A DNA stretch of 64,000 bases from Bin87 sp965262485 (GTDB lineage Bacteria; Chloroflexota; Dehalococcoidia; Lucifugimonadales; UBA3495). The DNA lies in the NCBI GenBank assembly GCA_965262485.1, contig OZ253540.1:2604001-2668000 (forward strand). Direction: 5' to 3'. This document shows, piece after piece, positions 35,615 through 44,050 of this stretch (positions within the stretch are counted from its first letter, which is position 1; each line of letters starts with the position of its first letter). A program made the translations under genes and the position numbers. A model generated the notes under the pieces. That model did not search any database. It saw only the letters and a program-made list of their open reading frames with translations, and was not told the DNA's origin.

Positions 35615-35837
35615 CGTTGGTTTCCTCCTCGATTTAGCGGCACTTGCCAACTGCGAATGCCTGCCACAGATATACTGGTTAGCCACCCGCCCGTCAACCG
35701 GGGATGGCAGCATTGCGGTCAGCAGACACACACTGCCCAGGATGCCGCGGGCTGCCTATGGGTTCAGTTTACGTTTAAATGATATGGTATTCTGCTGGCA
35801 GACTCGGCACAGACGAATGCTAGAATGAGGATGTGTG

Positions 35838-37790
35838 ATGGTCAGCGACGCCGCGATGTCAGGTATCACTTTCATGCCACCCGGCAAGTTGCGGTGTGTC
35901 ATCACCGACAGGCTTCGCGATGACACGCCAGAGGAGAACGTGCGGCAGCGCGTCGCACGTAGTTTGATTGACCAATACGGGTACGGTAAGGCTGACGTGG
36001 AGGTCGAATTCACGGTTCATCTCGGCCAAAGCCGGCGGCGAGTTGACTTAGCTGTATTCCCGCCTAAAGTGGAGCACAAAGCTGAAAATGTCGTCATCAT
36101 CATTGAATGCAAACGTGAGGAAGTCCGACCTGCCGATGATAACAACGGCGTTGAGCAGTTGAAATCCTACATGGCGGCGTGCCAGAATTGCCGATTTGGG
36201 ATGTGGGTTGGTTCGGAACTGCAGGTTTGGGAACGCACGTTGAACCCATTGGGTGGGTATGAAAATCTAACGGCAACGGATATTCCTCGTTTCGGGTTAG
36301 ACGCTCCGGCCCCTCCTCGCTTTGCCGATTTGGTTCCTGCCGAGGAAGAATTGGCAGCGGTTTTCCGTCGTTGCCACAACTACATTTACGGCAATCAAGG
36401 ACTGCAAAAGGAACCGGCTTTCAACGAGTTTCTGAAAATCATCTTTTGTAAGGTGCAGGACGAGAACGACATAGCCCGACCGCTCCGTTTCTTCATCGGC
36501 AACGCAGAGCGGCGGTCAGCTATCGGTCAAGGAAGGTTACGGAACTCGATCGAGGAATTGTTTTCAGATGTGCGGAATCGCTACCCGTACATCTTTGGGG
36601 ATAACTCAACTCTTGTCGTTACAAACCCGGTGTTGGCCTACATCGTAGGCGAATTGCAGCGGTTTTCGCTGATTCGGACCCGCGCTGATGCCAAAGGCAT
36701 GGCTTACGAGCAGCTGGTAGGCGCAAACCTGCGTGGAGATAGAGGAGAATATTTCACACCGCGTGCAGTGTGCAAAATGGCCGCCGATATGCTTCTGGCC
36801 ACGTTCCCACAAGACCAATGGCTGACTATCGACGTTCTGGACCCGGCGGCCGGAACTGGCGGGTTCCTCGTCGCGCTAATGAATGTTTGGCATGACCACA
36901 TCATACAATTGGAACAGAACCGATGGGGCGAGGATGACCGCCAAGTGAGGATTGAGAGCCAAAAGCGCGTTCACGACGTTGCATCGACTCATCTGTTTGG
37001 AGTTGATTTTAACCCAATCCTGGTGAGGGCGGCTCAGATGAACCTAGTGATGCACGGCGATGGTTCAACTAACGTGTACCACGCCAATTCCCTATTGCCG
37101 CCGGGCGAATGGCCGGATGATGAAAAGAACAACGTCCAGCGCAACGTGCGCTTGAACCAATTTGACGCAATAGTTACCAACCCGCCTTTTGGGGACAAAA
37201 TCCAGATTGATGACCCTCACATACTTAGGCAGTACGAGTTGACGCTCGGGCGTAACTCCGTGCCGCCTGACCAATTGTTTATTGAGCGTTGTCTGCAACT
37301 GCTCCGACCCGGCGGACGACTGGCAATTGTGTTGCCAGACAGCATTTTGACTAATCCCGGCACAATCAAGGTGCGGGACTGGATACTGACACATGCCCGC
37401 GTTGTGGCAAGCGTTGACCTACCGACGGAGACCTTTCAACCGCACACCGGAACGCAGACCAGCGTTCTGCTGTTGCAGAAAAAAACACGTGAAGAAATGG
37501 CGATTGAGCATGCCGCGGAACGCCCGAATGGTTATGAAGTATTTATGGCGATTCCCCGCGCCGTAGGTCACGACCGTAGGGGCAATCCATTGTTCCGCAG
37601 GACGCCCGAAGGCGAACTAATTGAGCGTCCCGAACCCCATTCAGTGTTTCACCACACTCCCGACGGGAACACTATCGTTGAAACGACCACTCGGCAACGC
37701 AGGGTTAGACACGATGATTTGCCGTATGTTGCTCAACGATTCCGAGAATGGGTATCAGCCCCTGAGCGGATGAGGTGGCTTAATGATTAG
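35838..37790 (+). CDS. Fused nuclease-N6-adenine methylase (type I/IIG-like)
   Basis: 650 residues. The N-terminal 150 residues are an HSDR_N-type PD-(D/E)xK domain: RRVD71LAVF and IIIE91CK93. The methylase follows: EYFTPRAVCKMAADML, motif I DPAAGTGGF (336-344) and motif IV NPPFGD (449-454). The usual HsdR helicase is absent, so the N-terminal nuclease may cut, or may only restrain. Sequence specificity would come from the next gene, which overlaps by 8 bases. ATG 35838 has GAGG upstream. Confidence 0.9.
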   Translation: MVSDAAMSGITFMPPGKLRCVITDRLRDDTPEENVRQRVARSLIDQYGYGKADVEVEFTVHLGQSRRRVDLAVFPPKVEHKAENVVIIIECKREEVRPADDNNGVEQLKSYMAACQNCRFGMWVGSELQVWERTLNPLGGYENLTATDIPRFGLDAPAPPRFADLVPAEEELAAVFRRCHNYIYGNQGLQKEPAFNEFLKIIFCKVQDENDIARPLRFFIGNAERRSAIGQGRLRNSIEELFSDVRNRYPYIFGDNSTLVVTNPVLAYIVGELQRFSLIRTRADAKGMAYEQLVGANLRGDRGEYFTPRAVCKMAADMLLATFPQDQWLTIDVLDPAAGTGGFLVALMNVWHDHIIQLEQNRWGEDDRQVRIESQKRVHDVASTHLFGVDFNPILVRAAQMNLVMHGDGSTNVYHANSLLPPGEWPDDEKNNVQRNVRLNQFDAIVTNPPFGDKIQIDDPHILRQYELTLGRNSVPPDQLFIERCLQLLRPGGRLAIVLPDSILTNPGTIKVRDWILTHARVVASVDLPTETFQPHTGTQTSVLLLQKKTREEMAIEHAAERPNGYEVFMAIPRAVGHDRRGNPLFRRTPEGELIERPEPHSVFHHTPDGNTIVETTTRQRRVRHDDLPYVAQRFREWVSAPERMRWLND

Positions 37791-38829
37791 CGCAGTCGAA
37801 GACCTCCAAGCGACAGTGTTTGCGGCGGAAGTTGGCTTTGAGTCCGCAGTACAAATAACGCCTGTTGGCTCCGAATGGTTGTATCGAGACAGCCTGCGTC
37901 TTGATGCAGGATACTACAATGCCGAAACAATGCGGGCGCATAGTGCTATGGCAGCGTCAGGGCTGACGATGAAGAGGTTGGGGGACGTTACAGAGCGAAT
38001 TTTTATCCCGCCCCGTTTCAAGCGAGTGTACGTTGACGAGGCGCACGGCGTTCCGTTCTTGCAAGGTACCCATCTCGTTCATTTCCGGCCAACCGATCTG
38101 AAATATCTCTCGCGGTCGGCGCACAAAAACTTGGATCGTTGGACAATAAAAGCCGGCTGGGTACTGGTGACTTGCTCGGGAACGATAGGGCGAGTTGCCA
38201 TAGCGTTGAAGCAATGGGACGATTGGGCAGCTTCGCAACATATCCTGCGAGTGGTGCCCAAAGCCGACGGGTCATGCCCCGCCGGGTACATATATGCATG
38301 GTTGAGTTCACCGTTGGGACAGGCACAATTCAACGGGATATACGGTGCAGTGGTTGACGAGTTAACTGCCTCCCACGTTGAGAACATTTTGATCCCCGTG
38401 CCAGATACGGAAGAGCAGGAAGAGGTTGTCAACTCCATCAATGCTCTAGTGATGGAATCTGTAGCCACTAAAGAGCGAGCATTGGAAAAAGATGCGTTGG
38501 CGGTCAAAACGGTGGGACTCTTGATACTTCCGCAGATCGGAGCCGTACCCGACGACGCCCAAATCCCCTACGAAGAGACAAAACGTCGCGGACACGAAAT
38601 CTACGACGCCCAAATCCGCCACCTGATTTGCGGTGAAGATGCAGACAAGCACGTAATGATCGACGTTCTGAGCGGCGACTACGAGATACACGAAAATGCG
38701 GCCACCGCCGGGCGTATACTTCGCACCCGTCGTCCTGACGCGGTTATGCACGGCATCCACCGTCATCAGTCCCATACCGGGCGTATCCGCAGCCCGCGCC
38801 GCATCCGAAAAATAGAGGAAACGTCCTGA
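37783..38829 (+). CDS. HsdS-type specificity subunit fused to a partner domain of aspartyl proteases
   Basis: 348 residues. The first 230 residues are one target-recognition half: DAGYYNAETMRAH, SGTIGRVAIALKQW, HILRVVPKADG and NILIPVPDTEEQEEVV. Then RRGHEIYDAQIRHLI and HVMIDVLSGDYEIHENAATA with LRTRRPDAVMHG. This tail matches small stand-alone proteins of the form RGxEIYexxIRxxv..GxxxxIDxetGxYEIdexxxxA that usually precede a retropepsin-like protease gene, which is exactly what follows. The final IRIGYD motif of that family is degraded (HRHQSHTGRIRSPRR). Stop TGA overlaps the next ATG by one base. Confidence 0.85.
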   Translation: MISAVEDLQATVFAAEVGFESAVQITPVGSEWLYRDSLRLDAGYYNAETMRAHSAMAASGLTMKRLGDVTERIFIPPRFKRVYVDEAHGVPFLQGTHLVHFRPTDLKYLSRSAHKNLDRWTIKAGWVLVTCSGTIGRVAIALKQWDDWAASQHILRVVPKADGSCPAGYIYAWLSSPLGQAQFNGIYGAVVDELTASHVENILIPVPDTEEQEEVVNSINALVMESVATKERALEKDALAVKTVGLLILPQIGAVPDDAQIPYEETKRRGHEIYDAQIRHLICGEDADKHVMIDVLSGDYEIHENAATAGRILRTRRPDAVMHGIHRHQSHTGRIRSPRRIRKIEETS

Positions 38830-39209
38830 TGCACCACGGCGTTGTTGACGAATACCTTGAACCGGGCGTTACCTTGATCGTGCTTGGCGCTAACCGCGGA
38901 ACGGTCCCGGTCGATTTCATTATCGACACGGGCTGCACTGAGGAAGTAATCCTTCCTCAAGACATCATTGACCGACTCAATTTAATACGTGTCGATGATA
39001 TTACGCTTGCCCTGGCTGACGGAACAGTTGACACTTTTGCCAGATACAACGCTCGGATTATGTGGCACGGAAACTACAAAGAGGTCGTCGCTGTCAACAT
39101 GGGATTTGAACCCATTCTCGGAATGCAACTGTTGCAGGGCAGCAACCTTAGCGTTGACGCCGTTTCCGGCGGTTCAGTGACTATCACCGAGTTGTCCGGT
39201 CAGCCCTGA
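38829..39209 (+). CDS. Clan AA (retropepsin-like) aspartyl protease
   Basis: 126 residues. VDFIIDTGCTEEVILPQDII contains the DTG catalytic triad, followed by two beta hairpins (ITLALADGTVDTFARYNARI) and ILGMQLLQ as the second family motif. Single-lobe members act as homodimers. Its start overlaps the HsdS stop by one base, and the HsdS tail is the usual partner domain of such proteases. Target unknown. Confidence 0.85.
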   Translation: MHHGVVDEYLEPGVTLIVLGANRGTVPVDFIIDTGCTEEVILPQDIIDRLNLIRVDDITLALADGTVDTFARYNARIMWHGNYKEVVAVNMGFEPILGMQLLQGSNLSVDAVSGGSVTITELSGQP

Positions 39210-39292
39210 TCCCTCGGAGATAGTAACCGCCCCCTATGCTATACTCACGCCTAACTCAATCCCCCGAGGGCACGCGGCGACGAGGTATTGTC

Positions 39293-40483
39293 ATGCAGTG
39301 GGCTTCTGCGCTATCGCAACAAAACACTTTGCGGCCGGCACTGGAAGAGTGCGCCGCATCCATACGGGCGACAATGGGGGACACCGCCGCCGACCTTGCG
39401 GTAGTGTTCGCATCGTCCGAATACGCGTCAGACTACGTTGACCTGCCCGCCGTGGTTCGTGAACTGCTGGGGCCACAGGTTCTCGTGTTGGGTTGCTCCG
39501 GCGGCGGTATCATCGGCGGCGGCGCCGAAATCGAGCAGGAACCGGCGGTGTCCCTGACTGCGGCCAGCCTGCCCGGTGTCACCATAAAACCCATTCGCCT
39601 TGAGGGCGACGCCCTGCCCGACATGGACGCGCCGCCCGACAAATGGCACGAAGCGCTGGGAGTCACCCCCGACGAAGAACCTCAGTTCGTGTTGCTGGTT
39701 GACCCGACGTCATTTCCCGCGCAAAACCTGTTGTTGGGTATGGATTATGCGTATCCCGCCGCCGCGAAAATCGGCGGATTGGCCAGCGCCGGCCAGGGTG
39801 CGCGACAGAACGGCCTGTTCCTGGGTCAGGATTATCACGACTCCGGCGCCATTGGCGTTGCCTTGTCCGGCAACATCGTCGTCGAGACAGTGGTTGCACA
39901 GGGTTGCCGCCCCATCGGTAATCCGATGCGCATTACCAAGAGCGACCGCAATTATCTGGTCGAGCTGGATGAGCAACAGCCCCTGAACGTGCTGCGAAGT
40001 ATCTTCCAGCAGGCTGACCAGAGGGATCGCGAACTGATGCAGAACTCGCTGTTTCTTGGTGTGGTCATGGATGCCCTCATCGATGAACCGCGGCAGGGTG
40101 ATTTCCTGATCCGGAACGTGATGGGCATGGATCAACGCAGCGGCGTTCTCGCGATTGGCGAAATGCTCAAAGAGGGCCAGCTGGTTCAGTTCCACCTGCG
40201 CGACGCCGAAACGTCTGCCGAAGACCTTTCCGCTGTGCTGGAACGCTACGCCATGGACAACCGGGAAAACCCGGCTCATGGCGCGTTGCTGTTCTCCTGC
40301 CTGGGACGCGGCAAATACCTCTACGGCAAGTCCAACCACGACACCGAAGTGTTCCACGATAAGGTCGGCGCAACCGTGCCGTTGGGTGGTTTCTTCTGCA
40401 ATGGAGAGATTGGGCCGGTAAGCGGGACTACCTTCCTCCACGGCTACACCAGCAGTTTCGGAATCTTCCGGCCCCGCGGGTAA
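39293..40483 (+). CDS. FIST sensory-domain protein
   Basis: 396 residues. FIST N domain (AADLAVVFASSEYASDY, VLVLGCSGGGIIGGG, YPAAAKIGGLASAGQGARQ) then FIST C domain (FLIRNVMGMDQRSGVLAIGE, GALLFSCLGRGKYLYG, PLGGFFCNGEIGPVSGTTF, LHGYTSSFGIFRP). FIST modules bind small ligands such as amino acids in signal proteins; this copy has no output domain. Stands alone after the protease gene; start ATG 39293. Confidence 0.9.
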   Translation: MQWASALSQQNTLRPALEECAASIRATMGDTAADLAVVFASSEYASDYVDLPAVVRELLGPQVLVLGCSGGGIIGGGAEIEQEPAVSLTAASLPGVTIKPIRLEGDALPDMDAPPDKWHEALGVTPDEEPQFVLLVDPTSFPAQNLLLGMDYAYPAAAKIGGLASAGQGARQNGLFLGQDYHDSGAIGVALSGNIVVETVVAQGCRPIGNPMRITKSDRNYLVELDEQQPLNVLRSIFQQADQRDRELMQNSLFLGVVMDALIDEPRQGDFLIRNVMGMDQRSGVLAIGEMLKEGQLVQFHLRDAETSAEDLSAVLERYAMDNRENPAHGALLFSCLGRGKYLYGKSNHDTEVFHDKVGATVPLGGFFCNGEIGPVSGTTFLHGYTSSFGIFRPRG

Positions 40484-40489
40484 AATCCC

Positions 40490-40622
40490 AGGGTCATTCG
40501 GTTGTCATTGCGAGGAGCGCAGCGACGTGGCAATCTCGTTGAGGTTGAACACACGTCGGCGAACCGCCGTTGCTACGGCGACGAGATTGCCACGCTGCGC
40601 TCGCAATGACATGAGGAAACAT
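40490..40622. repeat. Palindromic intergenic element, copy H
   Basis: Core 40503-40611, nearly identical to G, with the same TCATTCGGTT left flank and CATGAGGAAAC right flank but without the 14-bp direct repeats. Confidence 0.87.
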
Positions 40623-40738
40623 GCCGCCATTGCCAGCGCCGGGCGCATATCAGTCCCGGCTGCACAGCCCGGTCATTTGGTTGCCGCGTGTTGCATCTCC
40701 GTTCGATGATAATTACGTGGAGGTGATAAACTTGACCC

Positions 40739-41887
40739 ATGACGTCCCCACCTACAATTAATGCCGGCATTCCAGTATCCCTAACCGGCCAGTTTGCCAC
40801 GCAGGGACGGCAGGCGCTGGCCGGGTTGCAAGCGTGGGTTGATCGCGTAAATGCCGGCGGCGGCCTGAATGTGGGGGATCGTCAACAGCCGATCTCGCTG
40901 TCCCACATCGACGACGGAAGCATGGCCGATGGCGCTCGTCGGGCCACGGAGACGCTGATAACCACTAACGGCGTTGACCTGCTTTTCGGCCCGTACTCGG
41001 CCGGGCTGACAACCGCCGCCGCCGAGGTTGCCGATTCGTACGGCCGGCTGATGTGGAACCACGGGGGGGCGGGCGACGCTGTTTACGCCCGGGGTTACCG
41101 CAACGTCGCGGGCATCCTCACCCCTGCTGATCGCTACCTGGTCGGCGCACCCGTGTTGGCTCGCCAGGTCAACCCGGACGCCGGCTCGCTGGTTATCGTC
41201 CGAATCGACACCGGCGCGTTCGCCAGGACGGTTACCCGCGGCGTGGAAACTGTCGCTCGCGACCTTGGATTCAAGACGACCCTGGAGTTGCGATATCGTC
41301 CCACGCAATTCCACTTTACCGAGATCGCCCGCGCGATCGCCGAAAGGGAACCGGATCTACTCGTAGCGGTGGGCCGCATCCGCCACGATGTTGCATTGGC
41401 GCAGGCCATCGTGAACCTGCAAACGACGCGCCATATTGGGTTGGCCGTGGTGGGCGCCACGCCCATCGCCGAATTCGCCGACGCTTTGGGAGCCGGCGCC
41501 GACGGATTCATTGGCCCCAGCCAGTGGGAGCCGGCCGTAAGCGTCGGCAATCCCGACTTCGGTCCCACCGGAGTACAGGCGGTGAATCTGCTGCAAACCG
41601 CGGCTGCCACCCGGGGCCTTCCCCTGGACTATCCGATGGCTCAGGCATTCGCCGCCGGACTCGTGGCGGAGCGTTGCATACAAGAGGCCGGTAATATCGA
41701 CGAATCCGCGCTTCGGGAAGCTGCCGGCGCGCTGGACTTCACCACGTTCTACGGGCGCTTTCGTATCGATGAAGCCGGCCGGCAGGTGGGCCGGGAAGTT
41801 GCATTGGTGCAAAGGCAACACGGGGACAAAGTGGTGGTGTGGCCCCCGGAATCGGCGGACGGCGAATTGGTCTATCCCTGGCGTTAG
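40739..41887 (+). CDS. Leu/Ile/Val-type substrate-binding protein without a signal peptide
   Basis: 382 residues of the Peripla_BP_6 family (INAGIPVSLTGQFATQGRQA, ADGARRATETLITTNGVDLL, FGPYSAGLTTAAAEVADSYG). The N-terminus is MTSPPTINAGIPVSL with an in-frame TGA six bases before the ATG, so no signal peptide or lipobox is present. It is therefore probably cytoplasmic, like AmiC-type sensors, rather than an ABC-transporter binding protein. The next gene, an SDR, starts 22 bases downstream on the same strand. Confidence 0.85.
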   Translation: MTSPPTINAGIPVSLTGQFATQGRQALAGLQAWVDRVNAGGGLNVGDRQQPISLSHIDDGSMADGARRATETLITTNGVDLLFGPYSAGLTTAAAEVADSYGRLMWNHGGAGDAVYARGYRNVAGILTPADRYLVGAPVLARQVNPDAGSLVIVRIDTGAFARTVTRGVETVARDLGFKTTLELRYRPTQFHFTEIARAIAEREPDLLVAVGRIRHDVALAQAIVNLQTTRHIGLAVVGATPIAEFADALGAGADGFIGPSQWEPAVSVGNPDFGPTGVQAVNLLQTAAATRGLPLDYPMAQAFAAGLVAERCIQEAGNIDESALREAAGALDFTTFYGRFRIDEAGRQVGREVALVQRQHGDKVVVWPPESADGELVYPWR

Positions 41888-41908
41888 AAAGGCCGGGAGG
41901 AAGGTGTA

Positions 41909-42739
41909 ATGAAGCTGCAAGACAAGGTAGCGTTGGTTACCGGAGCCGGACGCGGGATTGGCCAGGCCATTGCCGTTGCCTTTGCCCGGGAAGGCGCGCG
42001 GGTGGCGCTGGCAGCCCGCAACGAAGCGGAACTCCGCGAAACCGGGTCAATGGTAGAGGCGGCCGGTTCGGTTCCCCTGATCGTCCCGACCGACGTAACC
42101 GACCATGCCCAGGTGGAGCGGTTGGTGGATGCAACGGTCGCTCAATACTCGCGGCTGGACATTCTGGTCAACAATGCCGGCATCTCCGGGCCGATTGGCC
42201 CGCTGGAGACCAACGACGTTGCGGCCTGGGTTGACACTGTAACCGTCAACCTGACGGGCACTTTCCTGTGCTGCCGCGCGGCAATACCGGTGATGCTGGG
42301 ACAGGGAGCGGGCAAGATAATCAACCTGTCCGGGGCCGGAGCCACCAACGCCTGGAGCAATATGTCAGCCTACTGCTCCAGCAAGGCTGCGGTGGTACGG
42401 CTGACCGAGGTGCTGGCCCTGGAATTGGAGGACAAGGGGATAACGGTGAATGCCCTGGGGCCAGGATCGGTGCACACCAGTATGTGGGACAAGATGACGG
42501 AAGAGGCCGCGCAGGCGGGCGCCACGTTGATCCACGAAACCGGGCTGCGGGTAACGTCGGGAGGCGGCGCACCAATCAACGAGTGCGCCGAACTGGCGGT
42601 CTGGCTGGCCTCGGCAGAGAGTGGGGCCTTGAGCGGAAGGCTAATCTCGGCGGCCACCGATGATTTTCGCGGACTGCCGCCGAAGATTGCGGAGATAATG
42701 GCGTCGGAAGCGTACACGCTGCGACGGGTGGGGCTGTAG
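41909..42739 (+). CDS. Short-chain dehydrogenase/reductase
   Basis: 276 residues. TGAGRGIG (NAD(P) motif), NNAGISG, KIINLSGAG with catalytic Ser region, and YCSSKAA (Tyr-x3-Lys). Oxidises or reduces an alcohol/ketone; substrate unknown. GGGAGGAAGG upstream of ATG 41909. Coupled to the binding-protein-like gene. Confidence 0.9.
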   Translation: MKLQDKVALVTGAGRGIGQAIAVAFAREGARVALAARNEAELRETGSMVEAAGSVPLIVPTDVTDHAQVERLVDATVAQYSRLDILVNNAGISGPIGPLETNDVAAWVDTVTVNLTGTFLCCRAAIPVMLGQGAGKIINLSGAGATNAWSNMSAYCSSKAAVVRLTEVLALELEDKGITVNALGPGSVHTSMWDKMTEEAAQAGATLIHETGLRVTSGGGAPINECAELAVWLASAESGALSGRLISAATDDFRGLPPKIAEIMASEAYTLRRVGL

Positions 42740-42797
42740 TGTGGCTGCGCCGCAATCAGCCAACGGAACGTTGGCCTGGCCTTACTCCGGTGAGCGC

Positions 42798-42862
42798 CCC
42801 TCACCCCCGTATCAAATACGGGGCAGGCTCTAACCCTCTCCCACTGGGAGAGGGAACCCGCC
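42798..42862. repeat. Short palindromes downstream of the SDR gene
   Basis: Two hairpins in line: CCCCGTATCAAATACGGGG and CCCTCTCCCACTGGGAGAGGG. Both also occur elsewhere in this window with small changes, so they are dispersed repeats rather than gene-specific terminators. Confidence 0.7.
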
Positions 42863-42882
42863 CGCACCCCCTTTCAAACACC

Positions 42883-42910
42883 GTAGGGGCGAATAATTAT
42901 TCGCCCCTAC
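42883..42910. repeat. Perfect 28-bp palindrome
   Basis: Arms GTAGGGGCGAATAA and its exact inverse, with no loop. Sits between convergent genes (SDR plus, FAH minus). Confidence 0.85.
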
Positions 42911-42935
42911 TAATCGCCGGATAATCGAAAGTTGC

Positions 42936-43709
42936 TTACGATTCCAGCTTGACCGGATTGCGGAGGACGCCGATGCCGCTGATCTCGATTTCACAGACGG
43001 CGCCGTCGGCCATGTCGGACGTGGTGCCCGGCGTGCCGGTAAAGATGCAGTCGCCAGCCTCGAGCGTGACATACCTCGTGATGAACTCAATCATTGTCGG
43101 TATGTCGAAGATCAGGTGAGCGGTGGTTTCGTTCTGCTCTTCGTTGCCGTTTACCCGCGTCCGCAAGTGCTGGGCGTGCGGGTCAGCATCGGTTTCGATC
43201 CACGGCCCCATGGGCGAAAACGTGTCTGCCGATTTGGCGCGCCACCAGTCCGAGTTGTTCTCCCGGCGGTCTTTCTGCTGCCAGTCGCGCGCGCTAACGT
43301 CGTTGCCGCAGGTGTAACCCAGCACGTGATTCAGCGCGTCTTCTTTGGTTACGTTCTTGCACCTGTCCTTGATTACAACGACCATCTCGCCCTCGGCGTC
43401 AAATCGCTGCACTTCTTTGGGACGGATGATGGAGTCTTCCGGACCAATTACGCTGGTAGGGGTCTTGTGAAAAATCATTGGGTACTCGGGAGCGGGCCGG
43501 TCGCCGACGTGGCTGGTGTAATTCAAACCCATCGCCAGGATTTTCCCCGGATGCACCGGCGCCAACAGTTTGACGTCGGACAGGCTGTGGACGTGGTCGG
43601 TCAGTTTGACCGGAGAATCAAAAAGACTCCCCTCGATGGCGGTAACCTGGTCGCCGTCGACAACGCCGTAGTGTTCGGAGCCGTGGGCGAGATAACGGGC
43701 AATCTTCAT
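42936..43709 (-). CDS. Fumarylacetoacetate hydrolase-family protein
   Basis: 257 residues. KILAMGLNYTSHVGDRP, then FDAEGEMVVVI (metal-binding Glu residues), DVSARDWQ and TFSPMGPWI are the FAH signatures. FAH enzymes cleave C-C bonds of beta-diketones or hydrate/decarboxylate catechol-pathway intermediates. ATG 43709 has TAGGAGG upstream. Stands alone. Confidence 0.88.
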   Translation of the reverse strand: MKIARYLAHGSEHYGVVDGDQVTAIEGSLFDSPVKLTDHVHSLSDVKLLAPVHPGKILAMGLNYTSHVGDRPAPEYPMIFHKTPTSVIGPEDSIIRPKEVQRFDAEGEMVVVIKDRCKNVTKEDALNHVLGYTCGNDVSARDWQQKDRRENNSDWWRAKSADTFSPMGPWIETDADPHAQHLRTRVNGNEEQNETTAHLIFDIPTMIEFITRYVTLEAGDCIFTGTPGTTSDMADGAVCEIEISGIGVLRNPVKLES

Positions 43710-43805
43710 GGTGCAGTGGCCTCCTACGCAGTGATAAAGCAATCGGTTGGTGCCGATTATTGTAACCGCCCACATTGAAGTTGACTACCGTTTGGGAAGT
43801 TGACC

Positions 43806-44006
43806 CAGGGCAAACGCATTCTAACTTTAGGGGACCTCATATACCGTCATTCCCGCGAAAGCGGGAATCCATACAGCTTGCTTCCAGACAGTTGACGTAC
43901 AACCAAACGACCTGGATTCCCGCCCCGTATCAAGTACGGGGTGACGTTCTTTCGCGGGAATGACGTACGCCTGCAAAGCCGATTAAATTAGAATGCGTTT
44001 GCCCTG
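43806..44006. mobile_element. Composite MITE with 24/23-bp terminal inverted repeats and 10-bp target duplication
   Basis: Left end CAGGGCAAACGCATTCTAAC (to 43829) matches in inverse the right end TTAGAATGCGTTTGCCCTG (43984-44006) with one indel. Directly outside both ends is GAAGTTGACC (43796-43805 and 44007-44016), a 10-base direct repeat like a target-site duplication. Inside are two nested TCATTCCCGCGAAAGCGGGA palindromes and CCCCGTATCAAGTACGGGG. No transposase. Confidence 0.8.
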
Positions 44007-44050
44007 GAAGTTGACCACCGCCCGGCGTTGCTCCGGTTTGCCAGGCCGGG

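Noticed and set aside
749..40622. Repeats A-H as a CRISPR array
   Set aside because: Copies are thousands of bases apart, are palindromic and vary in their arms; no regular spacers and no cas genes.
40732..40761. TTG-started leader peptide before the binding-protein gene
   Set aside because: A nine-codon frame placed well after GGAGGTGAT, but too short and unsupported to call.
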